Origin: Takakia lepidozioides
Lineage: Eukaryota > Streptophyta > Takakiopsida > Takakiales > Takakiaceae
Assembly: GCA_030704615.1 (NCBI GenBank)
Contig: CM060733.1
Span: forward strand, 18,662,001-18,726,000
Length of the DNA stretch: 64,000 nucleotides
Direction of reading: 5' to 3'
Below, piece by piece: positions 43,763 through 56,171 of this stretch (position 1 is the stretch's first letter; each line of letters starts with the position of its first letter). Below the pieces are notes generated by a model, which saw nothing but the letters and a program-made list of their open reading frames with translations, had not been told where the DNA came from and searched no databases. The translations under genes were made by a program, and so were the position numbers.

Positions 43763-44341
43763 TGATGTCATAGACATAGCCCAGAGAAACTTACCAGGAG
43801 TAAATACCACAAGTTACCAAGTTACCATGACTTACCATGATTTATCATAATCTATATGATTTACCATTACTTACCATGTTATCGGAAGTTTACCAAATTA
43901 CCAAGAGTAACTTGGGAAACTGCTCATGAAGCTTCCTTTGGAGGAAACTTCTCCATCAAGATACCTCTTTTGTTTAAGGAAGCTTCTCCATCAAGAAACC
44001 TCCATAGGGGAAGCTTCTTATGAGACTTCTTAGTAGCCAGTATATATAAGAGGCGAGACTGGACACTCTTCAATCTTGCCAATACCAGTTCAAACTACTT
44101 TTGTTTCCAGTTTCCAGTACTCTAGCCCAGTTTCCAGTATCTGATACTCCAGTCCAGTTTCCAGCAATCTAGTATTCAAGTCGTGTTCCAATATCTTGTA
44201 CTCTTGTTCATTGTTATAAAGATCGTCTTGATTCCTATTTACTCATCGTGCATACGGCCACGCCGACCTTGATTTCTTGTCTAGTCTTGTACCTCTAGTC
44301 TGATCTCTTGTTTGAGTTTAGTCATGTTCTTGTCTTTGACA
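43763..44341 (+). repeat. Gypsy right LTR, uninterrupted
   Basis: Starts TGATGTCATAG after the polypurine tract and ends TTGACA. It serves as the reference that shows the left LTR is split: its first 258 bp match 18062-18330 and the remainder matches 39951-40297. TATATATA occurs near 44039. Confidence 0.92.
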
Positions 44342-44700
44342 ATCGATGGACTGACGACAGATGCACCGTTGAAGGCCTAATGCCGAAGGATGAGGCAAAC
44401 AACGGCGGAGCGCAGTAGTAAAAATAGGGGATAAGATGCGGAAATGCGCGATAGTAGGTCGTGTTGCCAACCACGCCTCTGCTCCAAGTCCTACGCATGA
44501 TAGAAGTTGCTCCTAATGCAAATCGCAAGCAGTATTTGAGAGCATGCCGAAAAATGAATGACGATCCCGTGCAGAGCGGAGATGTTGCTGGAAGGGTAAA
44601 TTGTCACTATCGACATGCGCAATAACGTCCATAATGAGGAACGATGGTTGCAGAGAAATCGTGAAACGTGAATAATCGAACAAACGGACTGAGCTAATGG
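44342..44700. other. Spacer right of the Gypsy LTR
   Basis: No recognisable feature. No sequence matching the DNA before 18062 was seen as a target-site duplication. Confidence 0.35.
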
Positions 44701-44713
44701 AAATCTCCCTCGA

Positions 44714-45347
44714 CTAAACGGAGCTCCTGAAAGGCCAACCGTGACACAGAATTAAAACCTTGGTGACGTCGACCTGAAGAACAACCCAATCCGAATTAAG
44801 ATCGAGAGCGACACAAATTCCCTGAACCACCGCCTCGCAGGGGTGGCGCCCCCAAACTGGTGGGGAAAGAGGTGGACGGAGAATGCATCTCGAAACTGAA
44901 GGCAAAGCGAGCGGTTGACAAGGCGGTAAAGAACCTCTCCAAATGCGACGGGGTGGATCTCAGGACCTGAGGGCTTACTCATAGCCAACAATCTGGAGGC
45001 CCCAAGGAGATGGACCACTGGGGCAGGGATATGTCCGGCAGCTATACATGAGCAAACTTGAAATAGCTGAGAGAAGCCACTGGCAGAGTCCTATGGAGAG
45101 AAGCAGTCGCGTAAGTGCTCATACAAGAGATCGGAAGGACCTGCGCTGCAAGATGAGAACTGCACGTGAAGGCTTGAGTGAAGACCTCCCGAGCTAGCTC
45201 GAGATCTTGGTCTGGCTCAAAGTCCTCGACAAAAAGCGGAATGATATCCTCAGCTGATGGGTGTAGGGCTTTAAGGGTAGTAATGGCTGGTGTGAAGGGT
45301 GTTAAGACACTCGCCGCACATGAGTATTCGCCAACACTGCCTAACAT
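44714..45347 (-). pseudogene. LINE-like reverse transcriptase, degraded
   Basis: Minus-strand pieces read DIIPLFVEDFEPDQDLELA, then VVHLLGASRLLAMSKPSG, IHPVAFGEVLYRLVNRSLC, FSVHLFPHQFGGATP and SDWVVLQVDV. This is the start of a non-LTR reverse transcriptase up to motif A (the QVDV Asp). Frames shift several times and the palm is lost at about 44.7 kb. The type is known from algae, oomycetes and early plants. Confidence 0.75.
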
Positions 45348-45351
45348 GAGA

Positions 45352-46620
45352 CTATGACGAAATCGCGTGTGAGCCGATGAGGGTGGCTACGTAGAAGAAG
45401 CCGGAAGGACGCGCGCTCACAAGAGCTTGTGCTCGTAATTGATGCTCATCTTGAAGACTCTCCCAATTTCCAGATAAGAAACGGCGAACGAATGTGTGTC
45501 TCTCTGAGACCCAACTTGCCGCCACGAGAGAGCAAAACCAAACACCAATGGAGAAATAACAATAAAAGAGACCATGCAGTCGGTATATTAACAGGATCAC
45601 GAGCTAGTATGTCTAAGGGCAGACGGAATGCCAAGTGGACTTAATCATGACGAGTGACACCGGGATCCTTGTATAAAGACGAGGCTTTGGCAGTCCTACT
45701 AAAATGCGCTCAATACATCCAAAGTTGAAAGCCAATGCCATGCAGAGGCAGGAGACCGTGGCGCGTGCAAGACAAATAGAGGAGTACCATCTATGTGGGA
45801 CTGATGAAGAGCCGCACACGTGTCACGCAAGCCCTCTAATGCGCGCAAAAAGACGGCCGCAAGCTGGGCACGAGGTACGGTCTGCAGGGATAGTGCCTGC
45901 TGTTGGGGGAAGAGCGAGGGGGTCGTCAATGCAGGCTACACAGCTGGTGGAGAAGTTGGCGCGTAAAGAGGCTCATGACCAAGAAAAGTTGGGACACCTT
46001 GGAGCCGCTGCCGAGAATGGGATGGAGAACCCGGAGAAGAAGTGACTGGCGTGAGACCTCAGACCCTACCTGAGAGGGGCAATGGGGGAGGGCTTAACAG
46101 AGGGCTTAACAGACACGGTGCAAGTTCTTCAGTTGGTGTGACACGGGCGAAGAACCTAGAATCCGTTGTGGAGAAGACCATTGTAAAGAAAACGAATCTT
46201 GTTGAACTTGTCTGGAGCTTGGCCTATGGTAGTGCGCATCAGGAATATGTGATATAGGGTAGGAGTACTCTGGCCTTTGGGCCTTCCAATAGGAGCAGTC
46301 GCTGCCGTGTCTAACACCTCTCGTTGCTATGGGGAGCCAATTGCACAGATGGTGGAATAGGCCATAAGGTGGTTGTCGGAGGGGTTGTCTTACTCGTCTG
46401 GGTTCAAGCGCTGTCTGGATCAAGACGTCAGGGCTGAACTAGTAGAGGGAGCCCACCGTGGCCTCCTGAGCCCACTGTTGGGGCCCACTGTTGCAGAGGC
46501 ATGAGTGGGGCGCTGGCCTGTCTGCTGCCGCTGTCGCCACCGCCAACACTTCCACCATCTTGGGGGCGCTGCACACCTTGCCTGGCTTCCCTGATTGTTC
46601 AAGAGTTCTTTTCAGTCAGT
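45352..46620 (-). mobile_element. Probable upstream part of the same LINE
   Basis: Open pieces on the minus strand (45352-45600, 45699-45929, 46106-46602) continue the direction of the reverse transcriptase but show no domain I can name. Confidence 0.4.
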
Positions 46621-47935
46621 CGTCCCCCATCTTTGAACTCCAAAATGCAGCAGAAATGAGTGGATGGGCCTCTAAAGGCCTTTTGTGTCAACGACCCTCT
46701 AACTCGACCAATTCTAAGTCCCAACAATTCTAAACCCTTCATTCAAAATTTAGAGGTCCTCCTACAGCGCATCCAAAGATAAGAGAAGAAATCATGTGTG
46801 TCACGCAGTGACACTCTGTTAGATGCCATTCTCCTGAAATGAGACCGAGATTTGGATATCACCAAGTTACGTACACTAGCTTCAACATATCGTTGGTGGG
46901 AAATTGCATATGAAACTAGTAGTACTGGTGGCCATTGATTTTTCTTCAAGAAGTGTACGTGCCTGATAGCGCAGCACAAGTTGAGGTGGAGGCACTGAAT
47001 GACATGAGAAGCTGGTCAAAAAGTACATGGTATATATAGCCAGAGAAAGCAAGGCAGCTTGGCTCTCCTGTCTCTTAAATGATTTCACTCTAAGGTTTGG
47101 CCAAAGCAGGTTTGTGAAATCCAATGCAAGTTTCTAATCAGATATAACACGGGTGAATGGCGGAAGTGCAGCAAAGATACCAACAGTTGTTGATTAACTT
47201 CCTGTAATGAAATTACATTAATGCTCAACTCCTAAGCAAAAGCATACGAGCAGTCCCTGCTCAGTGAGTCCCAAAGAAGGAACTTCGGTATGATTCCAGC
47301 CCTCTTTATACAGAGAAGAACCTGTAGGAAAAGATCCTTCAATCTGCCTTTCATATACCTCACTTCAATTTACTTGTGATCGTTTGTATCTTGGGTTGGC
47401 AAGCAGATCCTCTGGAAGTGTCATCTCTGCTGCCAGGCTGGCTGCTGACCCCTCCTGCACAATTCAACAAACTTTAAAACGCTGCTGCTACCATTCAATA
47501 TTAGGACCCCAAAACAAACAGATTATTAGGGGTTGTGTGTGAATTGTACATGGTGTTGACCATCAAATGTTACCAATATGGCCACAGTGGGTCATGACGG
47601 TGTGGATTAGCTGCTGCTAATTTGCAAGACGATGATCTGTGTAGGCAGATCAGATGGTCAGAACTCCCAGGATACCATGTGATTGTCATGAACAAAAGCA
47701 TTAAGAAGAACATAGGCATCGAGTCGCTTACCAGATGAGGACTCCACAACAGTATCAAGGTTTCTGAGCTCCCATCACACAAGGCTGCTTCACTGGTTGC
47801 TCCATACTCATGCAAACCCCTTGCTTCTGGCTCAAATTCAGCAGGTCACGTGTGACTTGTCAATTGATTCACAACAGATTTGAAGGGGGCCCGGCCAGGA
47901 AAATGAAAGCCATAAGAAGGTTAAAACTGCAGCTC
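46621..47935. other. Unassigned intergenic DNA
   Basis: Only short chance ORFs. I see no domain, RNA or repeat signal. Confidence 0.35.
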
Positions 47936-48210
47936 CTAACTCAAATTAGAGTAATATGTGCCGCTTTCACATAGCTCAGTAAGTGAGTGCAAAACATACT
48001 TCTGCTCTGTAATTAGAGCTGGTGTTCTCACATGGCTATGATCATGCAACCTGGTCTTAGAAGGCCACAGTGAGTAATGGTATGAAGAAGGCATATAAGC
48101 TCTATAGAAGGGAATTGACATGGAGCCTGTTGTCCCTGTCTTAGAGTAGCTCATCACATAAAAACGCAGATGATGCAATCCTATGCACGTAGATGGGTCA
48201 TTAAACTCTC
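47936..48210 (-). other. Exon-like open block, unknown
   Basis: After a good acceptor (GAATTGTGCAG) the minus strand is open for about 90 codons to a TAG: FKREFNDPSTCIGLHHLRF, SMSIPFYRAYMPSS, HDHSHVRTPALI. It has balanced composition but no family I recognise. It could be a last exon of an unfound gene or chance. Confidence 0.3.
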
Positions 48211-48229
48211 GCTTGAACTGCACAATTCA

Positions 48230-49015
48230 ATGTTAGCTTGCACGTGTTGAGCTTTGAACAAGAATTCTGCCCCATAGAAAGACATACTACAACTACTCAG
48301 GGAAAACCACACTGATAATTGACCTAATAGTTTCAATACTCTAGTAATTAAGCATAGAAAGAGGAAATTTCACTGCTTTGTACTGTCCTATCTCTTTGTA
48401 CCTCATATATCTTCTACATGGCCCCTCCAGCATGAGGGCAGAGTCGAAGTTAGAATTACATGTTACAAATTTCTGGGACACCACTCATCAAACGAGCTAA
48501 AGATTTGGGGGGGAACATGGGTCTTGAGAAGAGAAATTCCTCTGACATTTATGATCATCCACCATATAGAATAAAATGTACCTCCAAAACCTCTCAACAA
48601 CTACCAGGAACTCCCAGACATTGCGAGATTGACTAAACTCAATGCTTCCCTTTATTAGGGAACTAGGTTCTATCTTGAACCACTGCGGCTAAATTTATGG
48701 ATATACATGTATTCTACTGGGACATAAGAAGTATGAAACTTGCTATTTTCCTGTGTATTTTACATACTCTATTTCAATTGTAGATTCTTTGTGTAAGTTA
48801 ATGGGCACACATAGGCGCTTGGTTCTACCCTCTTGGACATGACAAACATGACAGCTGCAATTGCAGCCAAGATGGGTAGATTTATGGTCCCCCAATGAAG
48901 ACATTGTCGCTCTCTCTGGGGAACAAAAATCGCAGGAGTTTCTCTTGTGATGGCAAAAAGTGTATACACAGAAAAAGCAGATCCTTGAACTCTGGAAAAT
49001 CTGGTGCATTTGACC
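48230..49015. other. Spacer downstream of glycosyltransferase gene
   Basis: No clear gene. A 53-codon Cys-rich frame on the minus strand near 48743-48903 is probably chance. Confidence 0.35.
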
Positions 49016-51213
49016 TTACCCACCCCACGAATGGTGACACTCACGTGGGGCCCGCCAAAAGACTCTTTTCTGCTGTTTCTCTGGTGCGGACATGGATTTA
49101 AATTGCTCCCAATCCTCCATCACCAAGCGTAGATCTTGGAGCTTGCGCTCAAGTCCTGTGCAACAGTTTGCATGCATGGTGCAGACCTTCTCCAGATTGT
49201 TGCTTACCTGGATAAGATGGGGAGAGGGAGGGAGACATACCTGTTAAAATGTTCTATCCATAGACATGTACAGCATGCTGTATTAATAAATAAGCAGGAA
49301 GATTTTCTGTGGTGCAAATGTATGGCAGCTCATATGCTGTAAATTTGGTAGCAAAACTTTAAACCCAGCTGGTTCTATTATTGTACCAAGGATTAAACTT
49401 TCAAAAGCTGGTTACCATTCATGTCACCATGAATCAAGATGTGTCGAAGATTCCTTTGGTTTCTCTTTTTGTGTTTTGGGTTGTGTGTTGGGGATAAAGA
49501 TAAGGCTCAGAAAAGATACCATGATGTTTTAAGGCTGTACAGTTTTCATACACACAGCTTGACATGGCTTTCCTTGCAAAGAGAGAGAAAGAGAGCAACA
49601 GGTAGAGGACTCTTATAGGTATTTAATGTACCTTACTGAGAAAACCCCATGTGGTGAGTATTAGATTAGATAGAAGATGGTCAGTGATTTTCTCGGGCAT
49701 TTCTTACAAACTATGGAAATCCAATGCTGCTTACCTCACAGAAACCAGAAAAGTGGAGGGTGTTCAAGAATTTGAGCTTCAATCTGATGTCCAGAAAGTC
49801 TGGTTCTCGTTTAATATCATTGAGGACATCTTGGTCATGCTTTCCTGGATGTCGTTCCCTGGATATATACCAATACTTGTAAAAGTCAATGGTGCGGTTG
49901 TTGGGTCGTGCATACACAAATCCCCCGTTAGGTCTGTTGTTCACATCATGAGGATTTCCATTGAACTTGTCGCAGGCTATTTGGAAGTCAGCCTCGTCAT
50001 CCAATATTGGAAAAGGACTGCGAAACCACATTATGTCTGCATCCTGCACACAGAGCAATTACAACACTCAGAATCTAGTTGATCATTACCACTTCAAACC
50101 CGTCACTCAGTCACCCACCCAACACTCAGCTTTTTGGATTTTCGGGCTTCAATTCTAAATAGAAGACTATGACACAATTGATGATGACTGAGCTGCATTG
50201 CATACACTCCAATAACATTAACCAAGCAAAGTGCTCAAGAACGAAATTCGCAGCTCCTTCTTGAGGGGAATTGAGTTCAACTCTTGCCATTGTCGAATGC
50301 TCTTATGACTCTGATGTCTTCACTTCTGTTCATTAATCATGTAACTCCCAAAGACCTCTTGAATGCAACAGCATGACTGAGTGCTTGGGGTAAATTTAGT
50401 GGGTTCCAACTTCGTATGATTTGCAGAAGGGAGAGACGTTCCAAACCGATATAGACAGTAGTGTGCCTGTGTCCCTCACCGAAAAAAGAAAGGTGTAACC
50501 CAACTGCAGGACGATCCTCAGAAAATCGATCCTCCTCCACATCATCTTCAAATAGTCGTGAGACATGAAAAACTTCTCCCCAGAGAAATCAACTCCCTCT
50601 GTCTTCAACATAAAGCAAAAGTTGTGAAGCTTCATGCAGCGATCATAGGCTATTTGATCCAGTGCAATGATGACCAGGTGGTTGAGAAGATGACTGATGT
50701 CCTCCCCCTTCCGAAAGCTATCCAAGAAGAGATCTATCATAGTACCTTCAGCTGCCCATGCTCCATTGAGCGTTGTTATAATCACAGTATTATTTTCCAT
50801 TGCAGCCCTTGCCAATACATCTTGCAGACCTGGAAAGTCCTCCTGTATCTGAAAATTTTCTAAGACATTCAGAACAACCGGGATATAGGGAAGAATGTGA
50901 AAATTGCAACCATAGCTGGATAAATTGAAAGTGAAACAGATCGAAATTATGAAATATCACTACTTCTATACTACAGTAATAATTAAGGATCAGAACTCAC
51001 AACGGGTAAATTCTGCTTCCAGAACTGCTTCCAGAACGGCGTCTCTCTCTTAGCTTCCTCCCTCTGGAGCAAGGAGTTGAATCGGCGAGAAAGCTCTGAT
51101 TGGAGCCGAAGCGCAGTAGGTTTGTGAAACGTAACTATGTATGGTATTCCTATGAAAGCCATAAGCAGTGTCAAAATTGTCATCTCTCTGATCCTTAGTT
51201 TGTGGAAAGCCAT
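49016..51213 (-). CDS. Putative type II membrane glycosyltransferase (PF03407-like nucleotide-sugar transferase)
   Basis: Four exons, 51213-51001, 50848-50480, 50043-49735 and 49207-49016, all phase 0 with GT-AG borders, encode about 360 residues. An N-terminal anchor (MTILTLLMAFIGIPYIVTF, about residues 11-29) fits a Golgi type II protein. The catalytic part has VIITTLNGAWA, RRIDFLRIVLQLGYTFLFS, the DxD metal site DADIMWF with RSPFPI (about 195), PNGGFVYARPNNRT, HDQDVLN and VCTMHANCC near the end. This motif set is that of plant nucleotide-diphospho-sugar transferases, whose members glycosylate cell-wall proteins or polysaccharides; the sugar is not predictable. I chose the Met at 51213 because it precedes the membrane helix; an upstream in-frame Met at 51384 would add 57 residues. 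Confidence 0.87.
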
Positions 51214-52659
51214 CTCTCTCTGACACAACAGACAGCCTGCGCCCCACCTCCTACGAACCTGTACTTCTAAGGCGAATAAACTCCAGTCATATCTTCTCCC
51301 TGTTATCGTTATCTCTTTCTGTCGGTCTCTCCATCTCTTTTTATGAAGTGCTAAGTAACAGGCGGTACTTTTCTCATTTGGCAATGTGTAATCTTAAATC
51401 GCGAATTCCAGGTTGCTGCATCCTTCCTTTCTCGTGCGCTCATATCTAATTGCTATACAAGTTTCGCAGAGCATGTCTTCATTGCGACCATTGCAATTGC
51501 TGAGAAAATTTCCTTTATCTGCTTACACAAAGGCATGTATTAAGATATATGTGTCTCTCTTGCTACGTATGTGCATTCAGTTTCCTTCGTCACCTATTCT
51601 TGTGCTACTTTCATAAGAAGCATCGTTGAAATTCTTTCTCTGGATGTTTACTTCCAGCGTTTTCCTTGTGAGGCTCTCTGTTCCCCTCTCTCCTCTTCAA
51701 CAAAATGACTCGGGACAGAGAAAGAATTCAAAATGATTTAAAGTATTCCCTGCTCTTCTAGTCCTTTGACGATATGTCGAAAGAACTCACATCCCTCTAT
51801 CTCTCCGCGTCTTAGTGCCGCATCGACACACGGAAAACTCTCAAGCACAGGTAGAAATTGCCACTACAGCCCGCCCTCCCCTCTTTCCCTGTCACCAGTA
51901 GGGTCTTCTGCTAAATTCCACATTGGCTCTTCGACTGCGCTATTGAATTCTCCGAAATGAACACAACGACAGAATTCAGCACCTCTACAAAACGCGCCAA
52001 GTCCACAATTCTCCCCCCCCCTATTGCACACGTTGACTTCGAGTTACTACTTGTCTCTCTCTCCTCTCTCTTTCCAAATTCCCTTGCGAAATCCGCACAC
52101 ACTCCGTCCAATACCACCTCAGCCTCTCCCTGCCTTTCTGTCTCCAGCAACAATTCTAGTCTGCCTCCCGCCTCCAATCGCGCCAATTAACCAAGAGATT
52201 TCTCATTTCCAAACTCCACAGTCTCCCTTCTCACCACCTTCCTTCCTCTCTCCACCTAATACCTTCCTCCAGCACTTTCTTCTTTTTCCAAGATCGTCCT
52301 CAGTACATGAAGGCGGCAGAGAAAGAAATCGCGTGTCTCACTTAAGTATCCTGCTAGAGGCTACCAAACGCACTCTCTGTTCACGCTCGAAGCTGCTTCC
52401 AGGCTAGCCGCTAAACAAACTCAAGCTTCCACGTGCATCGCCTGGACCACCCCATCGTCTTCTTGTTCGCTTTTCCCAACGCAGTCGTGGGGTGACATCA
52501 GTCAGACGTTACAACGACTTTGTGCAATCCTCCCTCCTCCTTCCAACGTGACACTGTGCCTCATTCTTTCCTTCCTATATTTGAGCACCTTCTTCTTCTT
52601 CTTTCTTTTTTTTTTCTTAATTTCCTTCTTCTTATCTCTAGTTGGGGCCCCAATTTGCC
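51214..52659. other. CT-rich upstream region
   Basis: Pyrimidine-rich on the plus strand (many CTCTCT and CCTCC runs from 51.6 to 52.7 kb). The right side of the glycosyltransferase start probably includes its 5' UTR and promoter. No domain-bearing ORF. Confidence 0.4.
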
Positions 52660-53500
52660 TTATTCTGCCTTATTTTTAAGACCGGACAGGGCTACCTTCA
52701 AGTTCATGCCTCCGGGATTTGAAATAACAGCAAACATGGAATGGATACTATCCATTGCAAAGATCGGTTCTGACTCTACTACCGGCATTATTCCGGCAGC
52801 CTCCTGTCGAATAGCAGGGGCAAGTTGTAATACTACAATGAAGAAATGGATGCAATTATCTCTTAAAAACTTTCTCATTATATTGAACCAACTCATTAGC
52901 GCATTATAATGCAAGACTCTCTATCCATATCCATCATAGGGATAATAAGAAGTTTAAGAGGTAAACCAAGTGTTTTCCCGGAACGAATTGCGGCCCAAGG
53001 GGAGGAGCCCATCAGAAATCCGGAAAAACACGATACCCTTCATAATAAGAAACATTCTGCCACTGATGCCTTGTGGCAAAAGCTGTTCAATCGTATTCCC
53101 TAAGGCAAAAAAATCCATGGAGTCGGAAAGCCCACGTCGTTTTCCGGACAGGAAGATCACACTCAAATTTACAAAGGAAATTTTCCGCCAGGCTCTTAAG
53201 ATGCACACACAGGCTTGAATTTTTATGTCGTCTAACGATTCTCCAATTCGGCACGATGGTGCGGGGTGGCTGTTTGAACTGGAGAAGTAGCGGAAGGTGG
53301 CAACCAAATGTCATTAGAGCCAAAGTACCCCCAAAAGGAAGAGGCTCTTATTTATGCTAACTTTAAAAAAATAAAAATAAAGGGGATGAAGCCCCGATAT
53401 GCTAACTTCGCTTGCCGTCATGCCTTTATCCTAAAGCTATGTCAGGATTTTCGCCTTTGCATTTTAGCGACACTTCTGACTCCTGAGGCACGTCTCACGT
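52660..53500 (-). other. Unassigned ORFs with bacterial-like look
   Basis: Minus-strand frames 52914-52660 (84 codons, LRDNCIHFFIVVLQLAP) and 53307-52954 (117 codons, LLPQGISGRMF, SDGLLPLGRN) have no family I know. They are spaced 40 bp apart in the same direction without visible introns. A terminator-like hairpin lies upstream at 53385. Could be old transferred organelle or bacterial DNA, or chance. Confidence 0.25.
53362..53394 (-). terminator. Rho-independent-terminator-like hairpin
   Basis: The minus strand reads GGGGCTTCATCCCC followed by TTTATTTTTATTTTTTT. The shape is that of a bacterial or plastid terminator. In nuclear DNA it is probably fortuitous unless the region is of bacterial or organelle origin. 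Confidence 0.35.
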
Positions 53501-53906
53501 AACAGGATCTTTGCAAACGACTTGATGTCATATCTTCGCACCGGGTAGGACACCAATCATCGGGTTCGAACCCAAGACCTCAGGTAAACCCAATCTCTCG
53601 GGTCCGAATCCAGTGTTAAAGGCCTAAGGATCGTGCCTTACCCTATACAAAAAGTATATGTATGTACCGTGCCTGCCTACGTTATAAAACCACTCCTCTA
53701 CCGGTATCTCTATCTCTGCTTTGCTGTTTCCTAAGCTGCACGCCCCTAACTTAAGCGAAGACTTGTGAGGAAAGGCAACCCTCATGGAGGCACATTTTGT
53801 GTGTCTCACATGCCTCTACAAAGTGTACCATATCTGGCAAGTAAGGACAAGCAGAAGGACACAAGTCTGCAAATAGTGGATTCTGCGTAACCATCAAAGT
53901 GTGAAC

Positions 53907-54688
53907 CAGTGTTGTGCGGGTTCTGCCTTTTTAAGGAACAGGGTTCGGTTTGTTTTTTGGAGCCAAGTCCGGGTCTGGATCCGGGTTTTTGAAATTTGGA
54001 AAATCCGGGTCCGGGTTTGTCAACACGGACTCGGGTTAGGGTCCGGGTAGTTGCTGGGAAAAATAATATTAATTAGGGATAAAAATATTTATGGCTGGAA
54101 AAAAATTTAAATCCTATTAATGAATTTTATTTTAAGAGAAAATATACCATGAATATGTATTGCTCATTTAACACAAGAATTAAAATAGAAGTTTGAGTTC
54201 CATTTTCTAGTTTTTAATATCAATTCTTTAAACATGTTAAGAATAGTAATATGCCTCAAGGATAGATCATTATAGCATGGATGTGTAGGATCTGGCCTAA
54301 TAAACAATACAAGATGCCTCCTTTGGGAGGTGTAAATTATGGTCCCATAGGGCACAACTTTGTGACACCACGCAGTGGATTGAACCCACAACCGCTTTTG
54401 AGGTGGTAAGTAGCCATTACCACTGGGCTACATGGTGGGGCTGGCTGCTGCAGTGGCCTGTTGCTGCTCGTCCCCTCTCCTACCAGATCTAAGGTGGACC
54501 CCGCATGCCCCATCTAAAATTAAGACTCCGCTACATTGGTCCACGGGTAGCGGGTTTAACGGGTTCTGGACCCAGCAGGCGGGTTCGGACCCGGGTCAGG
54601 GTCCAGGTTTTTTGTGTCCGGGTTGGGATAACCCGGATCCTAACCCGCCTGGTACCCGCCTTCAAAAACCGAGACCCGCACAACACTG
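53907..54688. mobile_element. Non-autonomous hAT element 3
   Basis: Tips CAGTGTTGTGCGGGT and ACCCGCACAACACTG. The flanking 8-mers GTGTGAAC (53899-53906) and GTTTGAAC (54689-54696) differ at one base. 782 bp, with CCGGGT-rich subterminal DNA, same family type as the two at 21-22 kb. Confidence 0.9.
54240..54446 (-). mobile_element. tRNA-derived SINE nested in hAT element 3
   Basis: On the minus strand TAGCCCAGTGGTAATGGC (A box) and, 30 bp on, GTGGGTTCAATCC (B box) form a tRNA-like head at about 54445-54365. The body runs to about 54240. Confidence 0.6.
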
Positions 54689-54696
54689 GTTTGAAC

Positions 54697-55940
54697 CCTT
54701 GTTGGCAACCAGTTGCTTATCCATCAGGGGCTAATCCACAAAAACTTTGATACATTGGCCACCCAATTCCTCCATCATGTCATTTTGAATATTTCATGCG
54801 GGTGGACCCAACCATGTAGGACCATGATGCCCACTTAGATCCATCTGGAAGACCAAGAGGAAGAAGGCCGGTTGGTCGAACGTGAGCACATGCACGCTGC
54901 TCATGTGAGCATAGAAAAATGAAAAATGGAGGCGTGAGCCCTAAAATTTATACGATAAATACACATATATTAGGGTAGGACAATAGGAATAATGTAAGAA
55001 ATGTACCGGCGATCTCAGACAGCACGACGGTCACTCAGGCTAATTCCCACTTGTGGTGTCACGAGTTTAATTCATTGAGTCCACATTGTTGAGCATTAGG
55101 TGTATTTAATATTAAATGTTGGTTTAAATATTGCATGCTATTTTGTCTTATTGATAATGAAGATTGTGCATATCCTAACGAATATGAAATCGAATAAAAA
55201 AGACAATCACCAATGATATAGGTATTAGATTATTTTTCAAACAAAATAAACAAATATTTAATTGAAAACATATATATTACCTCTCTTGTTGTGCTGAAGC
55301 TTGTGTACTGCAGTCCAACGTAGCAGCGCATCGGCGTTTGGTGCAGGAGTTAAAATAATCGAGCTCTGCGTTGTTGTGAGAATACTTGATCCGGTGGTTG
55401 TGCACACATCATTTTTGACAAGAGCAGTGGTAGGTCTCCCGGTTCCAATTGCTGATACATAGAATAGAATTCTCGGTAGAATGACGGAACTTGACTATCT
55501 TCAGATCTGTCCCCATCAGCAACCAACAATTCGTATCAACTTCTGTTTACAGGACCAATCATAGCTTGAACGACTACAACAAATGCTCCAATTTTGAATC
55601 AAGACACATTCAACATAAACTCTGAAATAGTATCCTGATGGATGAAGTGAAGGGTAATCGGATATTTAGGAATTTCTTGGATCTTTGCTGTGGAAGTTTC
55701 AATCTTGATGACGCGAGGTGAGTCTCTTGTTTGATTTCTTTCCCAATAGAAAATTGGAAATCTTGACATAGTTTCCGGACAAAGAATGTTCCCATTTTGT
55801 AGAATTAAGAAAGTTCTGTTTAGGTTTCGATGATGGTAACGCGTCCATTAAGTTCTTACATTATTCCTATTATCTTCCTTAATATTACTTAATATTACAT
55901 ATTTATGGTTTGAAGTTTATGTTACTAACGTGAAATTCTT
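54697..55940. other. Unassigned DNA
   Basis: AT-rich spacer. A 61-codon minus frame at 55610-55795 has no recognised domain. Confidence 0.35.
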
Positions 55941-55944
55941 AACT

Positions 55945-56171
55945 AAGAGCACATTAGCTGGTAAGTGCACTGGGTGTCACCCTGGTGGTTCGGGGTTCAA
56001 ACCCGTGCCTGGAGTGTGGATTGTTCGTGACCGGTCGGTCCTGGTGGTGACGTTTCCACCTGTGTGCCTAATGGCTTATCTGAAAGGGGGTTAATTTTTC
56101 CCCCTCCTCAAGGGCCTGAGTTGTGAGCAGTCGCTCCCAGGTTTCCTCTTAGAAAAAAAAAAAAAAAAAAA
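55945..56171 (+). mobile_element. tRNA-derived SINE with poly(A) tail
   Basis: A box TAGCTGGTAAGTGCACTGGG and B box GGGTTCAAACCC about 30 bp later, then GTGACCGGTCGGTCC, a pyrimidine run, and an A20-type tail at 56153-56171. Clear Pol III head plus A tail is the SINE structure. Its middle resembles the SINE-like head at 33.3-33.5 kb. Confidence 0.8.

Noticed and set aside
51774-52407. Plus-strand ORFs rich in Ser/Pro
   Set aside because: They come from a CT-rich stretch that is open in several frames; no domain or splice support.
53540-53610. tRNA or SINE at GGGTTCGAACCC
   Set aside because: A good B-box-like word but no A box at the right distance and no tail.
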